Positions 18,759-28,219 are shown, counted from the stretch's first letter. The stretch: 64,000 bases of DNA from Marinoscillum furvescens DSM 4134 (GCF_003386095.1 NZ_QREG01000005.1:146948-210947), one strand, 5' to 3'. The notes: generated by a model not told the origin, from the letters alone. Numbers and translations are program-made.

Positions 18759-19592
18759 ATGAAAAATTTATGTTATGCAGTTTTGATTGGACTCTTGGTG
18801 ATCCCTGAACTCAGCGCTCAGGAATCAAAAGTACCAATCATCAAACCTGAAGTAACGGACTCCCAAATCATGTTTCAGCGCATGGTTTGGAGGCGAATGG
18901 ATTTATTAGAGAAACAAAACAAGGCCTTTTTCTCAACCAATAGAGAGATGCCGCGCTTACTTATTGATGCGGTAAATGAAGGCCTGCTGAAGCCTTACTT
19001 GACAGATTCATGCATTAACGTGATGCCAGATGATGTCTTTAAGGAAAACACCCAGGTAGAACGCCAAGGTGGCGGTGGTGGTGGATTCGGAGGCGGATTC
19101 GGAGGCGGATTCGGAGATGACTCTGGGTCGCAAACGCAGGAATCAAGTGGTCCTCTGTATGATCCAATCCCACCTACGTCATTTGATGTGGTTTACTTGA
19201 GAGAGGAGATCATTTTTGATCGAAACCGTTCAAGAATGTACTGGTACATTCGTAGCTTAAGTCTGGCACTGCCAGGTAGAGCTGGTTCGGTATACAATCC
19301 TGCAGGGTTTGAAAAGATGGTGGCACACTTCAAGTATGAAGACGTGGTAGCACTTTTTAGAGGTCCTTACGCAGAGAGAGCTTTATGGTATAATAATCAA
19401 AACCAGGCTCAGCACAGAAACTATGGTGATGCGTTCGAGTTGAGACTTTTCTCAGCGCCGATCACAAAAGTTTCTAACTCTGAAAACCTTGATATCCGTC
19501 AGCAAACATCTGATCCATACGAAGCTGTAATGCTACAGCAAAAGTATGAGTACGACCTGATGGAATATGAAAGTGAACTTTGGGAATATTAG
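18759..19592 (+). CDS. gldN: GldN/PorN, type IX ring protein with glycine-rich insert
   Basis: 277 residues with a signal peptide (LLVIPELSA). The family core is present: MVWRRMDLLEKQNKAFFS, then VVYLREEIIFDRNRSRMYWY and a C-terminal YDLMEYESELWEY. GldN binds GldK in the periplasmic ring under the outer membrane. A Gly/Phe-rich run at residues ~104-121 (GGGGGGFGGGFGGGFG) is coded by a 12-bp tandem repeat. It interrupts the protein between its N-terminal and core domains and is a likely length-variable linker. It is the last gene of the cluster, before a strong terminator. Confidence 0.95.
   Translation: MKNLCYAVLIGLLVIPELSAQESKVPIIKPEVTDSQIMFQRMVWRRMDLLEKQNKAFFSTNREMPRLLIDAVNEGLLKPYLTDSCINVMPDDVFKENTQVERQGGGGGGFGGGFGGGFGDDSGSQTQESSGPLYDPIPPTSFDVVYLREEIIFDRNRSRMYWYIRSLSLALPGRAGSVYNPAGFEKMVAHFKYEDVVALFRGPYAERALWYNNQNQAQHRNYGDAFELRLFSAPITKVSNSENLDIRQQTSDPYEAVMLQQKYEYDLMEYESELWEY
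19083..19118 (+). repeat. 12-bp tandem repeat inside gldN
   Basis: Three units of GGATTCGGAGGC (the last ends GAT), coding for GFGG repeats. The sequence is in frame, so unit gain or loss would change only linker length. Confidence 0.85.
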
Positions 19593-19617
19593 AAATATGC
19601 TCATAAATATTTAGGTG

Positions 19618-19647
19618 AAAAAAGGGATCAATTTTGATCCCTTTTTT
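19618..19647. terminator. Bidirectional terminator between gldN and uvrC
   Basis: Inverted repeat AAAAAAGGGATCA / TGATCCCTTTTTT with a short loop. A and T runs on both sides let it work for gldN (+) and uvrC (-). The uvrC stop codon (19628-19630) lies inside the stem. Confidence 0.88.
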
Positions 19648-21433
19648 CATTTAGATACTTATGAAGAGCTTGACCTTTTGACTGGCCAATAATGCGTTGT
19701 ATTTCTTCCAAACTTGCGGTCTTAAGCCTTTTTATGCTTTTGAAATGTTGCAATAGCTTATCCCTGGAGGTCGGGCCAATTCCCGGAGCTTGATCTAACT
19801 CTGATTGTGTGGCTGCTTTACTACGAGTTTGTCGGTGAAATGTGATGGCAAATCTATGCGCTTCATCCCGAAGATGCTGTAGTAGCTTTAACGAAGGAGA
19901 TTTTTTGCTAATATGTACAGGTATAGAATCTTCCGGAAAGTATATTTCTTCCAGGCGTTTAGCAATTCCAATAATCGGGATTTCACCGTAGAGCTCTAAA
20001 TTTTTTAGAGCTTCACAAGCTGCACTTAGTTGGCCTTTACCCCCATCTATGATGACCAGATCCGGATAGTCGAGGTTCTCTTCTTTTAAATGGCGATATC
20101 TACGGCCAACTACCTCGGTCATGCTTGCAAAGTCATTTGGTCCTTCCACAGTTTTAATATGGTACTTGCGATAATCTTTTTTCGAGGGTTTAGCATTTTT
20201 AAAACAAACCATCGAGGATACAGGGTTGGTGCCTTGTATATTACTATTATCGAAGCACTCAATGTGTTTGGGTAGACTCTTCAATCCTAAGTCTGACTGA
20301 AGCTGCTCCATAACCTTCTGAGTGGATGATTTGGACTGCTCTTTTAAGCGCTGTTTTTCATTTTTGAAGTAGAGTGCATTCTTCAGTGAAAGGTCAAGTA
20401 GTTTTTTCTTATCTCCTATTTTGGGATGTGTTAGTTCTATCTGATCCCAGGTCTCTATGTCACGATTACTGACAATTTCACGTGCCAGGCTACCAAATTT
20501 TTTGCGTAAGTTGAATACCAACAATTGAAGGAGTTCTGCCTCCGGCTCTTCCAGTTTACGCTTAGCTTCGATTGTTTCAGATACACGAATACTACCTTGT
20601 TCTACTTTCATATAATTGATGTAGTATTTGTGTTCATCAGAGTTCACCCCAATGATGTCCATATTGTTAATCTTAGGATTGACAATGGTGGATTTGGATT
20701 GAAATTTATCCAAAAGTTCTAACTTGTCCTTATAGGACTGAGCGAGTTCAAACTTCAATTGGGAGGCAGCATCGGCCATCATGTCCTTAAAATTGGACTT
20801 AACTATGCCAATGTTGCCTTTAAGAATATGACGAACCTGATCGATATCCTTTTGGTAGTCTTCTTCTGATTGTAAACCTTCACAAGGACCCAGGCAGTTG
20901 CCTATGTGGTACTCCAGACATACTTTGAATTTTCCGGATTGTATGTTGCCCGGTGACAGGTTTAAATTACAAGTGCGTAGCGTATATAATTTCCTTAGCA
21001 AGTCCAGAACACTGTTCATGGCTTTAACACTTGTATATGGGCCAAAATAGGTGCCTTGTGACCGATCTATCTGGCGAGTAGCGAATACTCTGGGGAACCG
21101 CTCATTGGTAATGCATATGCTCGGAAACGTCTTGTCATCCTTAAGGAGGATGTTGTATTTGGGTTGGTGCTCCTTGATCAGACTGTTTTCTAGCAACAAG
21201 GCATCGAATTCGCTGTTTACTATGACGATTTCGATACTTTCGATTTCACGTACCAACTTAACCGTTTTGCGGTTTTGTGTGCCAGCTTTTGTGAAATAGC
21301 TTGAAACGCGTTTGGCCAGACTTTTAGCTTTCCCTACATAGATGATTGTGTTTGTAGTGTCGTAGAACTTGTAAACACCAGGTTGATTGGGAAGATCACG
21401 GTAAGAATTTGGTGTAAACTTGAATGACTGCAT
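19628..21433 (-). CDS. uvrC: UvrABC excinuclease subunit C
   Basis: 601 residues, the usual length. The N-terminal GIY-YIG nuclease domain (GVYKFYDTTNTIIYVGKAKS) makes the 3' incision. A UvrB-interacting segment lies near residues 205-240. The RNase H-like C-terminal nuclease (HIECFDNSNIQGTNPVSSMV, LVIIDGGKGQL) makes the 5' incision. Tandem helix-hairpin-helix motifs end the protein (LDQAPGIGPTSRDKLLQHF). It is the last of three minus-strand genes and starts directly after the PBP1A stop. Confidence 0.97.
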   Translation of the reverse strand: MQSFKFTPNSYRDLPNQPGVYKFYDTTNTIIYVGKAKSLAKRVSSYFTKAGTQNRKTVKLVREIESIEIVIVNSEFDALLLENSLIKEHQPKYNILLKDDKTFPSICITNERFPRVFATRQIDRSQGTYFGPYTSVKAMNSVLDLLRKLYTLRTCNLNLSPGNIQSGKFKVCLEYHIGNCLGPCEGLQSEEDYQKDIDQVRHILKGNIGIVKSNFKDMMADAASQLKFELAQSYKDKLELLDKFQSKSTIVNPKINNMDIIGVNSDEHKYYINYMKVEQGSIRVSETIEAKRKLEEPEAELLQLLVFNLRKKFGSLAREIVSNRDIETWDQIELTHPKIGDKKKLLDLSLKNALYFKNEKQRLKEQSKSSTQKVMEQLQSDLGLKSLPKHIECFDNSNIQGTNPVSSMVCFKNAKPSKKDYRKYHIKTVEGPNDFASMTEVVGRRYRHLKEENLDYPDLVIIDGGKGQLSAACEALKNLELYGEIPIIGIAKRLEEIYFPEDSIPVHISKKSPSLKLLQHLRDEAHRFAITFHRQTRSKAATQSELDQAPGIGPTSRDKLLQHFKSIKRLKTASLEEIQRIIGQSKGQALHKYLNEKRDQN

Positions 21434-23707
21434 TTACATGATTTCATCTTCATCTATGAGTTCCATCCTTACCGAATCAGAAGGTTGAGAGAAGTTATTG
21501 TATTTTTCACAATCCAACTCTATACTGATAGGTTTTACTGGTTTTGCGAATGGACCTTTGGTGAACCCAAGTGTAGGGTCTGCATATACTTTTTTCATGA
21601 AACGCTCCCAGATAGGCATGGCAGTGCGTGCACCCTGTCCCAGGTACCAGTGCTTAAAGTGAATGGATCGCTCATCTCCACCCACCCATGCTCCGGCAGC
21701 TATGTCTTTGGTCACCCCCATAAACCAGCCGTCTGAGGCATTTTGCGTGGTACCTGTTTTAGCTGCTATTTCATTGTCTACCCTTAGCTCTCTATCCAGC
21801 GCCATTCCGGTACCTCCTACTTCCTCTGTTGTTCCTTTGAGCATATGAAGCATGATATAAGCCGTCTCCTCGTTGAGTGCTTCACGGGTTTCGGGTACGA
21901 ACTGTTGGATAACATTTCCGTTTTGGTCTTCAATTCGTGAAATGTAAAACGGCTTAGTATAAACACCTTTGTTGACAAATGTGGAATATGCGGCTACTAG
22001 TTCATAAAGGGACACATCACCTCCAGCTCCCAGCGATAGTGCCGGTACTGCGTCTAGATGGCTTTCAATACCCAGTCTTTTAGCGTACTCTACTACGGTT
22101 TCGGGTTTGAGCTGCTTCATCATAAATGCTGTGATACTGTTTACGGATCTGGCCATGGCCTGGCGGATCGTCATCACTTCGCCGGTAAATCGACCACTGG
22201 CATTATCAGGCGTCCAGGTGGGAGGGTCCTGACCGGGACGAGGGAAAGTTACTGGAGCATCTACCACAGGATAACAAGGCGAAAAATCATTGTCGATAGC
22301 TGCAGTGTATACGATAGGCTTGAGGGTGGATCCTGGCTGTCGTTTTCCTTGCTTGACATGGTCATATTTAAAGTACTTATGATTGATACCCCCTACCCAA
22401 GCCTTTATATGTCCCGTTTGAGGATCCATGGCCATGAAGCCGGCTTGTAAGAATCTCTTGTAATGCTTCAATGAGTCATACGAACTCATCAGCGTGTCTA
22501 CTTCACCGTCCCAGGTAAACACACGCATTTGACGCTTGCGGTTGAGGATAAGCTCTACTGAGTCAGATTCTTCGCCATAGGTTTTTACAAGACTCTTGTA
22601 ATGATGTGTCCGCTTGATTGCTTTATCCAGAAAACCAACAATTTCATTGCCCTCTTCATCTATCCATGGGTTGTCGTCACCCCAGTGAGCATTAAACTGG
22701 GCTTGCAAAGTATCCATATGCTCTTCCATTGCTTGCTCTGCATAGGTTTGTAGGCGACTGTCTATCGTCGTGTATATTTTTAGGCCATCTTCATAGAGGT
22801 CATAACCATGTTCTTTAGTCCATTGGAGTAGATAGCGAGCGATTACTTTTCTGAAATAAGGAGCAAGTCCTTCATTATGGTTTTCTACTTTGTATTCCAG
22901 TCCAAAATCGGTCTGTTTTAAACTATCAAATTCCTGACGGCTCACCAAGCCGTATTTGTGAAGGTTGTAGAGGACTTCTGTACGTTTAGCCATAGCCTTA
23001 TCAGGATTGAGAATAGGGCTGTATCGGGTAGGAGCATTGATGGCTCCTATCAGTACCGCTGCCTCAGGGTAGGTGAGCTGTGATGGCTTTTTGTTAAAAA
23101 ATGTTTGGGCTGCTACCTGGATACCATAGGAATTACTCCCATACTCTACCGTATTGAGGTACATGGCCAAAATTTCTTCTTTGGTATACGATTTCTCTAG
23201 CTGAATAGCAATGATCCATTCTTTGAGCTTGGTGATGATCTGACCTACAGATGGGTAATCATAAAGAGTTCCGCGGTTTGCCGAAGAGGTTTTGTAGAGG
23301 TTTTCGGCTAACTGCATGGTGATGGTGGAGCCACCACCTTTGAACTGGAACGTAAGCTTGCCAAATACTGCTCGAAGCAATCCTTTTAAGTCAATACCTG
23401 AGTGCTTTTTGAACCGAATATCCTCTGTGACCAAAAGGGTATTTACCAGTTGTGCAGAAAGCTCGTCATAGCTGACGGGTGTTCTGTTGTGTCGATAGTA
23501 TTTACCCAAAAGCTCACCATCAGCACTGAGTAGTTCCGAGGAAAGCTCCGGGTCGGGTTTTTCCAGATCTTCCAGACTCGGCAATCCCCCAAACCAGCCA
23601 TTGGTGTCGTTTTGTACCATGTAAAAAAGTGCTGTAATGGAAACGGCCGATCCAATGAAAAGCACCCAGAGGGTTAGCGTTAAAATTCTAAGCGTTCTTT
23701 TGCTCAT
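21434..23707 (-). CDS. Class A penicillin-binding protein (PBP1A type)
   Basis: 757 residues. One N-terminal membrane helix (residues 8-30) is followed by a GT51 glycosyltransferase domain with the catalytic Glu in TEDIRFKKHSGID and the GGSTITMQLAENL motif. The transpeptidase domain has active-site Ser in GSTLKPIVYTA (SxxK), SVN and KTGTTQNASDGWFMG. It polymerises and cross-links peptidoglycan in the periplasm. Its start overlaps the stop of the upstream SprE-like gene (ATGA), so the two are translationally coupled; this links cell-wall synthesis to an envelope TPR lipoprotein. Confidence 0.95.
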   Translation of the reverse strand: MSKRTLRILTLTLWVLFIGSAVSITALFYMVQNDTNGWFGGLPSLEDLEKPDPELSSELLSADGELLGKYYRHNRTPVSYDELSAQLVNTLLVTEDIRFKKHSGIDLKGLLRAVFGKLTFQFKGGGSTITMQLAENLYKTSSANRGTLYDYPSVGQIITKLKEWIIAIQLEKSYTKEEILAMYLNTVEYGSNSYGIQVAAQTFFNKKPSQLTYPEAAVLIGAINAPTRYSPILNPDKAMAKRTEVLYNLHKYGLVSRQEFDSLKQTDFGLEYKVENHNEGLAPYFRKVIARYLLQWTKEHGYDLYEDGLKIYTTIDSRLQTYAEQAMEEHMDTLQAQFNAHWGDDNPWIDEEGNEIVGFLDKAIKRTHHYKSLVKTYGEESDSVELILNRKRQMRVFTWDGEVDTLMSSYDSLKHYKRFLQAGFMAMDPQTGHIKAWVGGINHKYFKYDHVKQGKRQPGSTLKPIVYTAAIDNDFSPCYPVVDAPVTFPRPGQDPPTWTPDNASGRFTGEVMTIRQAMARSVNSITAFMMKQLKPETVVEYAKRLGIESHLDAVPALSLGAGGDVSLYELVAAYSTFVNKGVYTKPFYISRIEDQNGNVIQQFVPETREALNEETAYIMLHMLKGTTEEVGGTGMALDRELRVDNEIAAKTGTTQNASDGWFMGVTKDIAAGAWVGGDERSIHFKHWYLGQGARTAMPIWERFMKKVYADPTLGFTKGPFAKPVKPISIELDCEKYNNFSQPSDSVRMELIDEDEIM

Positions 23708-26259
23708 TTGGAGTAATGTTTTTCAAAGAAATTGAGGTATGCGTTTAAATCCTTTGTCTGATAGAAAATATCAAAGTTATCTTCTGTGATGGCAAAGCTG
23801 TAGATTTTTTGACCTTTATGCGTGTTTTTAAGGTCGAGTTCATCATTCATCATCTGAAGGAATTTTTGCGCAGTGCCTTTACCGGGAAACTCATTGATCA
23901 GCACCATAGCATTTGATTCATCCAGGATGAGGTTACCCGTGGTAAATTGGAAGTTTTTCTCTTCTATATAGCTCTCTACTTGAGTAGGTATCTCCTGGGT
24001 AAGCTGATCATTGTTTGGGTAAACCACTACCAGGTAATGCTTTTGCTTAAAATACTCAACGAAGCGTGCCTTGGCACTGTTATACAGGTTTATTTGATAA
24101 TCTTCACTAGCCTGTACCAGGGATTGGGCATAAGGTACTAGTTCACTATCAGGATAGGTTTTTATAAAATTATTCAACTCATACTGGTATTTATACTGCC
24201 CTTCGAGCTTGCCGGTGTTGAGTACCGCCAGCAATTGAATGTTGTCACTGAAGCTGTTGTCGGGCGTAGCTCTTAGTGCGCTATCGAGTAGGTACTTACT
24301 TTCTTCATATGCTCCTTGCTCGTACAGGCTGTACGCTTTTTTGTAGGTTATTTTGAGCTGCTCTGTAGCCTGCTGGCTTTCTTCTCTGTAGTTCGGGTTG
24401 TCCACCAGCTTCGCATATATCGATTCGGGAAAAGTAGCTTTTAGCTCATTGGCTTTCTGCTCTGATAGCTCAGGCTGGTCTTTCTTATAAAGGAGGTAGA
24501 GTTGGTAAAGGACTTCTGCTTTGTATTCTGTTTCTGGAAAACGAACGATGAGTGATTCAAAAGTTGTAGCAGCATTTGCCTTTTCTTCCAGACGGAAATT
24601 GTAGATGTTTCCCAGGTTGTACAGGGCTACTTCTACTTCAGCGAGAAGCTTTTCAATTTCCTCTTCTGAGCCTGGGATTTCGGCGAGCATTTGGTCTACC
24701 TGTGCCTGAACCCTGCTTTCTTTAGATTCTTCCTGAGCGTCGGTTCCATTGAGTGCTTCGCCATCATTTACGGCCACTATTTCTCCTCCGGCTTTTTGAC
24801 TTCTACGCCAATCATCTTCCAGCGGTCGATCTCCCCATTTGCGTTTAAATTCTGTGGCACCTCTACCTATAGCTGACGGGTTGTAAAAATACCATTGGGC
24901 TCCTGCCGTGGTGGTACCAATGAGGTCTGCATTGTTGGGATCGAAGGCATTGCTTTGTCGGTTGGCCATGATGCGCTCCTCCCGCTTTCGTTTTTCTTCT
25001 GCCTTATTTTCTTGCTCTTCAGCTATGGCCGTAGCCAGTGCCAACAGCGAATCCTGCGGCAATTGTGACATGTGTATGAGGCTGTCATTGTTACGAACTA
25101 CGAGCAGGTTAGTGACAAATTCTTCAAGCACTTCCTGTCGCTGTTTGATTTGAGCAAAGTTTTCTTCATCCTGAGGCATGGTAGCCACCGTGCTATCATA
25201 GTAGCTCTTGGCAAGTTCGAAATCCTTTAGACTGTCATAATAGATCTTGCCCAGGTTGTAATAGGAGTAGGCTTTTTGGCGTTGGTTTTTCACCGAACTT
25301 TGGACCGATTCTTTGAAATAACCGATAGCCTCTTCCAGGTTGCCCTGTTTTAGTTCGAAATTGGCCATTTCATAATAGATCTTGTCTTTATACTCTTCGT
25401 TTTTGGGGTCTTTTAGAAGTTTTTTGAAATATTTTTCAATTCTTTTAATGTCACCAGAACTGGTAAGCTGGGTTACCTGCGCCATGTTAAGTTTGGTGTA
25501 AAACGCCAGTTCGTATTCCGGACCGTTTTTTAAGCATTGTTCGTAGTAATTGTAAGCCTCCGCCTCAAAGCCCAGCTGCTGATAGACCTGGCCAATGATG
25601 AAATCAATGCGGCCTTTGTCAGCATATTTGCTCATATGTTTTTCTGCTTCTACCAGGTGCTGGATCATGTTGTCATAGTCCTTGCGCTGTTGGTATAAGT
25701 AGGCTCTCACCAGGGCCAGTTCGCGTCTGTTCGCGTTGTTGAGGTCTTCCTTTTTGAGATAGTCCGAAACCGCAATGGCATTGTTGATTTCATTGAAGTC
25801 TACAAACGTCTTGATCAGCTCGATCAGAGCTTCGTGCCGAGTATTGTCGTCTTCGCCGTGTTTGTTGACAAATTTGTAGGTTTCGATGGCATCTGCTAGC
25901 TCACGTGCATAGTAGCGTGCTTTTCCTACGAGAAGGTAACTATCGTCCTCCCATTTAGAGTCAGGGTGGCGCTGTATGGCAATGGAAGCTTTTTCAATAC
26001 AATCTTCTATTTGGCTTTCCAGAGATTTGGCGTCATTGGTATCTACTGGTACATAGATGGGGAGTACCTTGTTGTAATTCCACTGATAGTTATCGTAGAG
26101 CGTGTTTTCTATTTCCTTCATTTGCTCATTAGCAATGAAGTAGGCGTTGTAATGAGCAGTGAGATTGTGGTAAGAAGCACTAATGGGGCTGCCGCTGTAG
26201 GAGCATCCGCCGACTACTACCGTGATAAAAATGAAATAAATGACAAGATTCCTTCGCAC
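23704..26259 (-). CDS. sprE: SprE/PorW-like TPR lipoprotein (type IX secretion/gliding)
   Basis: I place the start at the GTG at 26259, giving 851 residues with a clean lipoprotein signal (YFIFITVVVGGC, Cys19). The open frame extends to 26337 but then has a poor signal. The opening GSPISASYHNLTAHYNAYFIANEQM and the long run of TPR units (DDSYLLVGKARYYARELADA, RIDFIIGQVYQQLGFEAEA) are those of SprE and PorW, outer-membrane lipoproteins needed for type IX secretion and linking the ring to the translocon. A low-complexity charged stretch (AIAEEQENKAEEKRKREER) splits the TPR region. Confidence 0.85.
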   Translation of the reverse strand: MRRNLVIYFIFITVVVGGCSYSGSPISASYHNLTAHYNAYFIANEQMKEIENTLYDNYQWNYNKVLPIYVPVDTNDAKSLESQIEDCIEKASIAIQRHPDSKWEDDSYLLVGKARYYARELADAIETYKFVNKHGEDDNTRHEALIELIKTFVDFNEINNAIAVSDYLKKEDLNNANRRELALVRAYLYQQRKDYDNMIQHLVEAEKHMSKYADKGRIDFIIGQVYQQLGFEAEAYNYYEQCLKNGPEYELAFYTKLNMAQVTQLTSSGDIKRIEKYFKKLLKDPKNEEYKDKIYYEMANFELKQGNLEEAIGYFKESVQSSVKNQRQKAYSYYNLGKIYYDSLKDFELAKSYYDSTVATMPQDEENFAQIKQRQEVLEEFVTNLLVVRNNDSLIHMSQLPQDSLLALATAIAEEQENKAEEKRKREERIMANRQSNAFDPNNADLIGTTTAGAQWYFYNPSAIGRGATEFKRKWGDRPLEDDWRRSQKAGGEIVAVNDGEALNGTDAQEESKESRVQAQVDQMLAEIPGSEEEIEKLLAEVEVALYNLGNIYNFRLEEKANAATTFESLIVRFPETEYKAEVLYQLYLLYKKDQPELSEQKANELKATFPESIYAKLVDNPNYREESQQATEQLKITYKKAYSLYEQGAYEESKYLLDSALRATPDNSFSDNIQLLAVLNTGKLEGQYKYQYELNNFIKTYPDSELVPYAQSLVQASEDYQINLYNSAKARFVEYFKQKHYLVVVYPNNDQLTQEIPTQVESYIEEKNFQFTTGNLILDESNAMVLINEFPGKGTAQKFLQMMNDELDLKNTHKGQKIYSFAITEDNFDIFYQTKDLNAYLNFFEKHYSK

Positions 26260-26325
26260 AATAGATATTTGCAAATTAACGTATATCCCTCTATAATCTT
26301 GTAAAGATATACAGTAGGGTTTCAA

Positions 26326-26333
26326 TATATTTG
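26326..26333 (+). promoter_or_regulatory. -7 element upstream of the M23-bactofilin-atp genes
   Basis: TATATTTG fits TAnnTTTG exactly and lies 22 bp before the TTG start at 26356. No convincing -33 TTTG is found at 19-21 bp, so this is a partial promoter match. Confidence 0.4.
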
Positions 26334-26355
26334 ACACTTACAAAAATCAGCGCAT

Positions 26356-27222
26356 TTGACACCAAAAAAGACATTATCTAATTGGTTGACTAATCGATAC
26401 CTGCTCATTATCCGTAATGAGGAAAATTTTGCAGAGAAAAAAACGATTAGTTTCAACTATGCACGCGTCATTCTACTCCTGACGCTGGCCTTTGTCATTA
26501 CCCTCGGGCTTTCTGTGTATCTGGTGACTGTAGTTTTGGACCAGTGGCTAGATCCACGTTATGTAATGATGCAGTCTAACCGCCAACTCGTAGATCTCAC
26601 CTTGAAAATTGATTCTTTGGAGCATGAGGTAGCTGAAAAGGATCGCTACGTAGCCAATATTCAACGAATCATAGGTGGGGACGTGGAGGCACTTCAGCTC
26701 ATGGGAGATGATCGGCCGTCTACAGAGATGTCAAGTGCCGATGCTGCTTTGGGCGAAAGCATTCATCCCATTGACTCACAGTTTCGAGCTGAATTTGAGC
26801 AGCAGGAAGTGGGAGTTTTGTCCTACAAGACTTCTGGATCGGGAGAGTTTAAAGAGCTTTTTTTATTTACACCTATTGAGGGAATTGTGACGGATGGCTT
26901 CAATCCCAAACGCGATCATTATGGTGTGGATATCGTAGCAAAAGAAAACGAACCGGTGAAATGTGCGACAGATGGAGTGGTTATTTTTTCATCCTGGACC
27001 TTAGATGGAGGTTATGTGATAGGTGTACAGCATAGAGGTAATCTTATTTCGGTCTACAAGCACAATTCGGAATTGTTGAAAAACGTTGGTAATTTTGTGA
27101 GTGGTGGTGAAATCATAGCCATCATTGGCAATACTGGGGAGCTGACTTCCGGTCCACACCTTCATTTTGAGCTGTGGCACAACGGAAATCCGGTAAACCC
27201 TGAAGAGTATGTAGCCTTATAA
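26356..27222 (+). CDS. Membrane-anchored M23 metallopeptidase
   Basis: 288 residues from a TTG start. A single membrane helix (ILLLTLAFVITLGLSVYLVT) lies near residues 35-55. A short coiled coil (LVDLTLKIDSLEHEVAEK) follows, then a LytM/M23 domain with zinc ligands in HYGVD (His188, Asp192) and HLHFELW (His268, His270). All ligands are present, so it should be an active DD-endopeptidase that cuts peptidoglycan cross-links. The bactofilin gene starts 4 bp after its stop. M23-bactofilin pairs control cell shape in other bacteria (Helicobacter Csd1/CcmA). Confidence 0.9.
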   Translation: MTPKKTLSNWLTNRYLLIIRNEENFAEKKTISFNYARVILLLTLAFVITLGLSVYLVTVVLDQWLDPRYVMMQSNRQLVDLTLKIDSLEHEVAEKDRYVANIQRIIGGDVEALQLMGDDRPSTEMSSADAALGESIHPIDSQFRAEFEQQEVGVLSYKTSGSGEFKELFLFTPIEGIVTDGFNPKRDHYGVDIVAKENEPVKCATDGVVIFSSWTLDGGYVIGVQHRGNLISVYKHNSELLKNVGNFVSGGEIIAIIGNTGELTSGPHLHFELWHNGNPVNPEEYVAL

Positions 27223-27226
27223 ACTA

Positions 27227-27661
27227 ATGACCAAACCCATGTTTAATAAACAGGAACAGAAAGTAGCAGAAGAATTGAGCAACTCTAGCAACATAATCGG
27301 TAAAGGAACCATCGTAGAAGGAAACCTCGAGACCTTTGGCAATCTTCGCATCGAGGGAAAAGTGATGGGTAACATCAAAACGAAATCGAAAGCTGCATTT
27401 GGGAGCTCTTCGCAAGTGGAGGGTAGTGTGCTCGCACAAAATGCCGAAGTAGCTGGACATATCTCCGGTACACTGGAAGTGACGGAAGTATTGGTGCTCA
27501 AGCCTACAGCTATCATAGATGGAGACATCATCACGAACAAGCTTATCGTAGAATCTGGAGCTACTTTTAATGGAAGCTGTAAAATGGGTGTAAAAAGTAA
27601 AGAGATAAAAATTGGCAAAGCAGACGGAGAAGAAAAACCACTCCTCAAAGCCCAGTCCTAA
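27227..27661 (+). CDS. Bactofilin
   Basis: 144 residues. The central beta-helix domain (NIIGKGTIVEGNLETFGNLR through ATFNGSCKMG) is flanked by short charged tails. Bactofilins polymerise into membrane-bound filaments without nucleotide and scaffold wall enzymes. The alternate start at 27227 (ATGACC) is used here; an ATG at 27239 (MFNKQEQKV) is also possible. It directly follows an M23 peptidase and its 3' end overlaps the start of atpZ. Confidence 0.92.
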   Translation: MTKPMFNKQEQKVAEELSNSSNIIGKGTIVEGNLETFGNLRIEGKVMGNIKTKSKAAFGSSSQVEGSVLAQNAEVAGHISGTLEVTEVLVLKPTAIIDGDIITNKLIVESGATFNGSCKMGVKSKEIKIGKADGEEKPLLKAQS

Positions 27662-27851
27662 ACCAGAAAATACACTAGCCAGGCTCTCGAGTATTACGTT
27701 TGAGCTGCTTACGCTAAACCTGGGAATTATAGGCATAGGCTACTTGCTGGATAAAAAGTTTGGAGGCGGAATCCCCTGGTTTCTGATAGCCTCCATTTTT
27801 TTTTCGGTAGCTGCTACGATCTACTACCTTCTTAAAAAGTTTGTCAATTGA
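27612..27851 (+). CDS. atpZ: AtpZ/AtpI-family small membrane protein
   Basis: 79 residues with two membrane helices: SSITFELLTLNLGIIGIGYL with LLDKKFGGG, then WFLIASIFFSVAATIYYLLK. This is the AtpZ/AtpI pattern found at the head of atp operons, where it helps assemble the c-ring or carry Mg2+/Ca2+. It starts at a TTG inside the bactofilin gene (50-bp overlap) in another frame. I see no later start that keeps the first helix intact. Confidence 0.82.
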   Translation: MAKQTEKKNHSSKPSPKPENTLARLSSITFELLTLNLGIIGIGYLLDKKFGGGIPWFLIASIFFSVAATIYYLLKKFVN

Positions 27852-28216
27852 AAAAATACCTCATCCTTTCTGCCTTGCTCACTGTGTGCTGCCTGGCGCT
27901 CTACTACCTGGCCAATGACTTGTGGCTGGAAGGGTTTCTTCACGCAAAGTTCCCGACTATTGTCGGCTTCTTTTTCATTCAGTCATTGATCGTTTCCTGG
28001 GTGTTTGCCCAGGCCGAAAAGGACAATTGGCAGACACCCATCTACGCGCTTGGGGCGATTACTTTCCGGCTTCTTACGGGCTTTTTTTTCCTCGCGGTAC
28101 TCTTCGTGATGAAATTAGATGATATGAAAGCACTCATGATCCAGTTTGTGGGGCTTTACTTGACCTATTTGGTCTTTGAATTATTTGCCGTATTGCCTAA
28201 CTTGCGGCGGAATTGA
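27848..28216 (+). CDS. Small four-helix membrane protein of the atp operon
   Basis: 122 residues with four hydrophobic segments (YLILSALLTVCCLALYYLA; VGFFFIQSLIVSWVFA; LGAITFRLLTGFFFLAVLFV; LMIQFVGLYLTYLVFEL). It starts at a TTG overlapping the atpZ stop by 4 nt, and atpB begins directly after it. By position and topology it corresponds to the AtpI-like protein often found between atpZ and atpB. The sequence alone does not prove the family. Confidence 0.65.
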   Translation: MKKYLILSALLTVCCLALYYLANDLWLEGFLHAKFPTIVGFFFIQSLIVSWVFAQAEKDNWQTPIYALGAITFRLLTGFFFLAVLFVMKLDDMKALMIQFVGLYLTYLVFELFAVLPNLRRN

Positions 28217-28219
28217 GGA

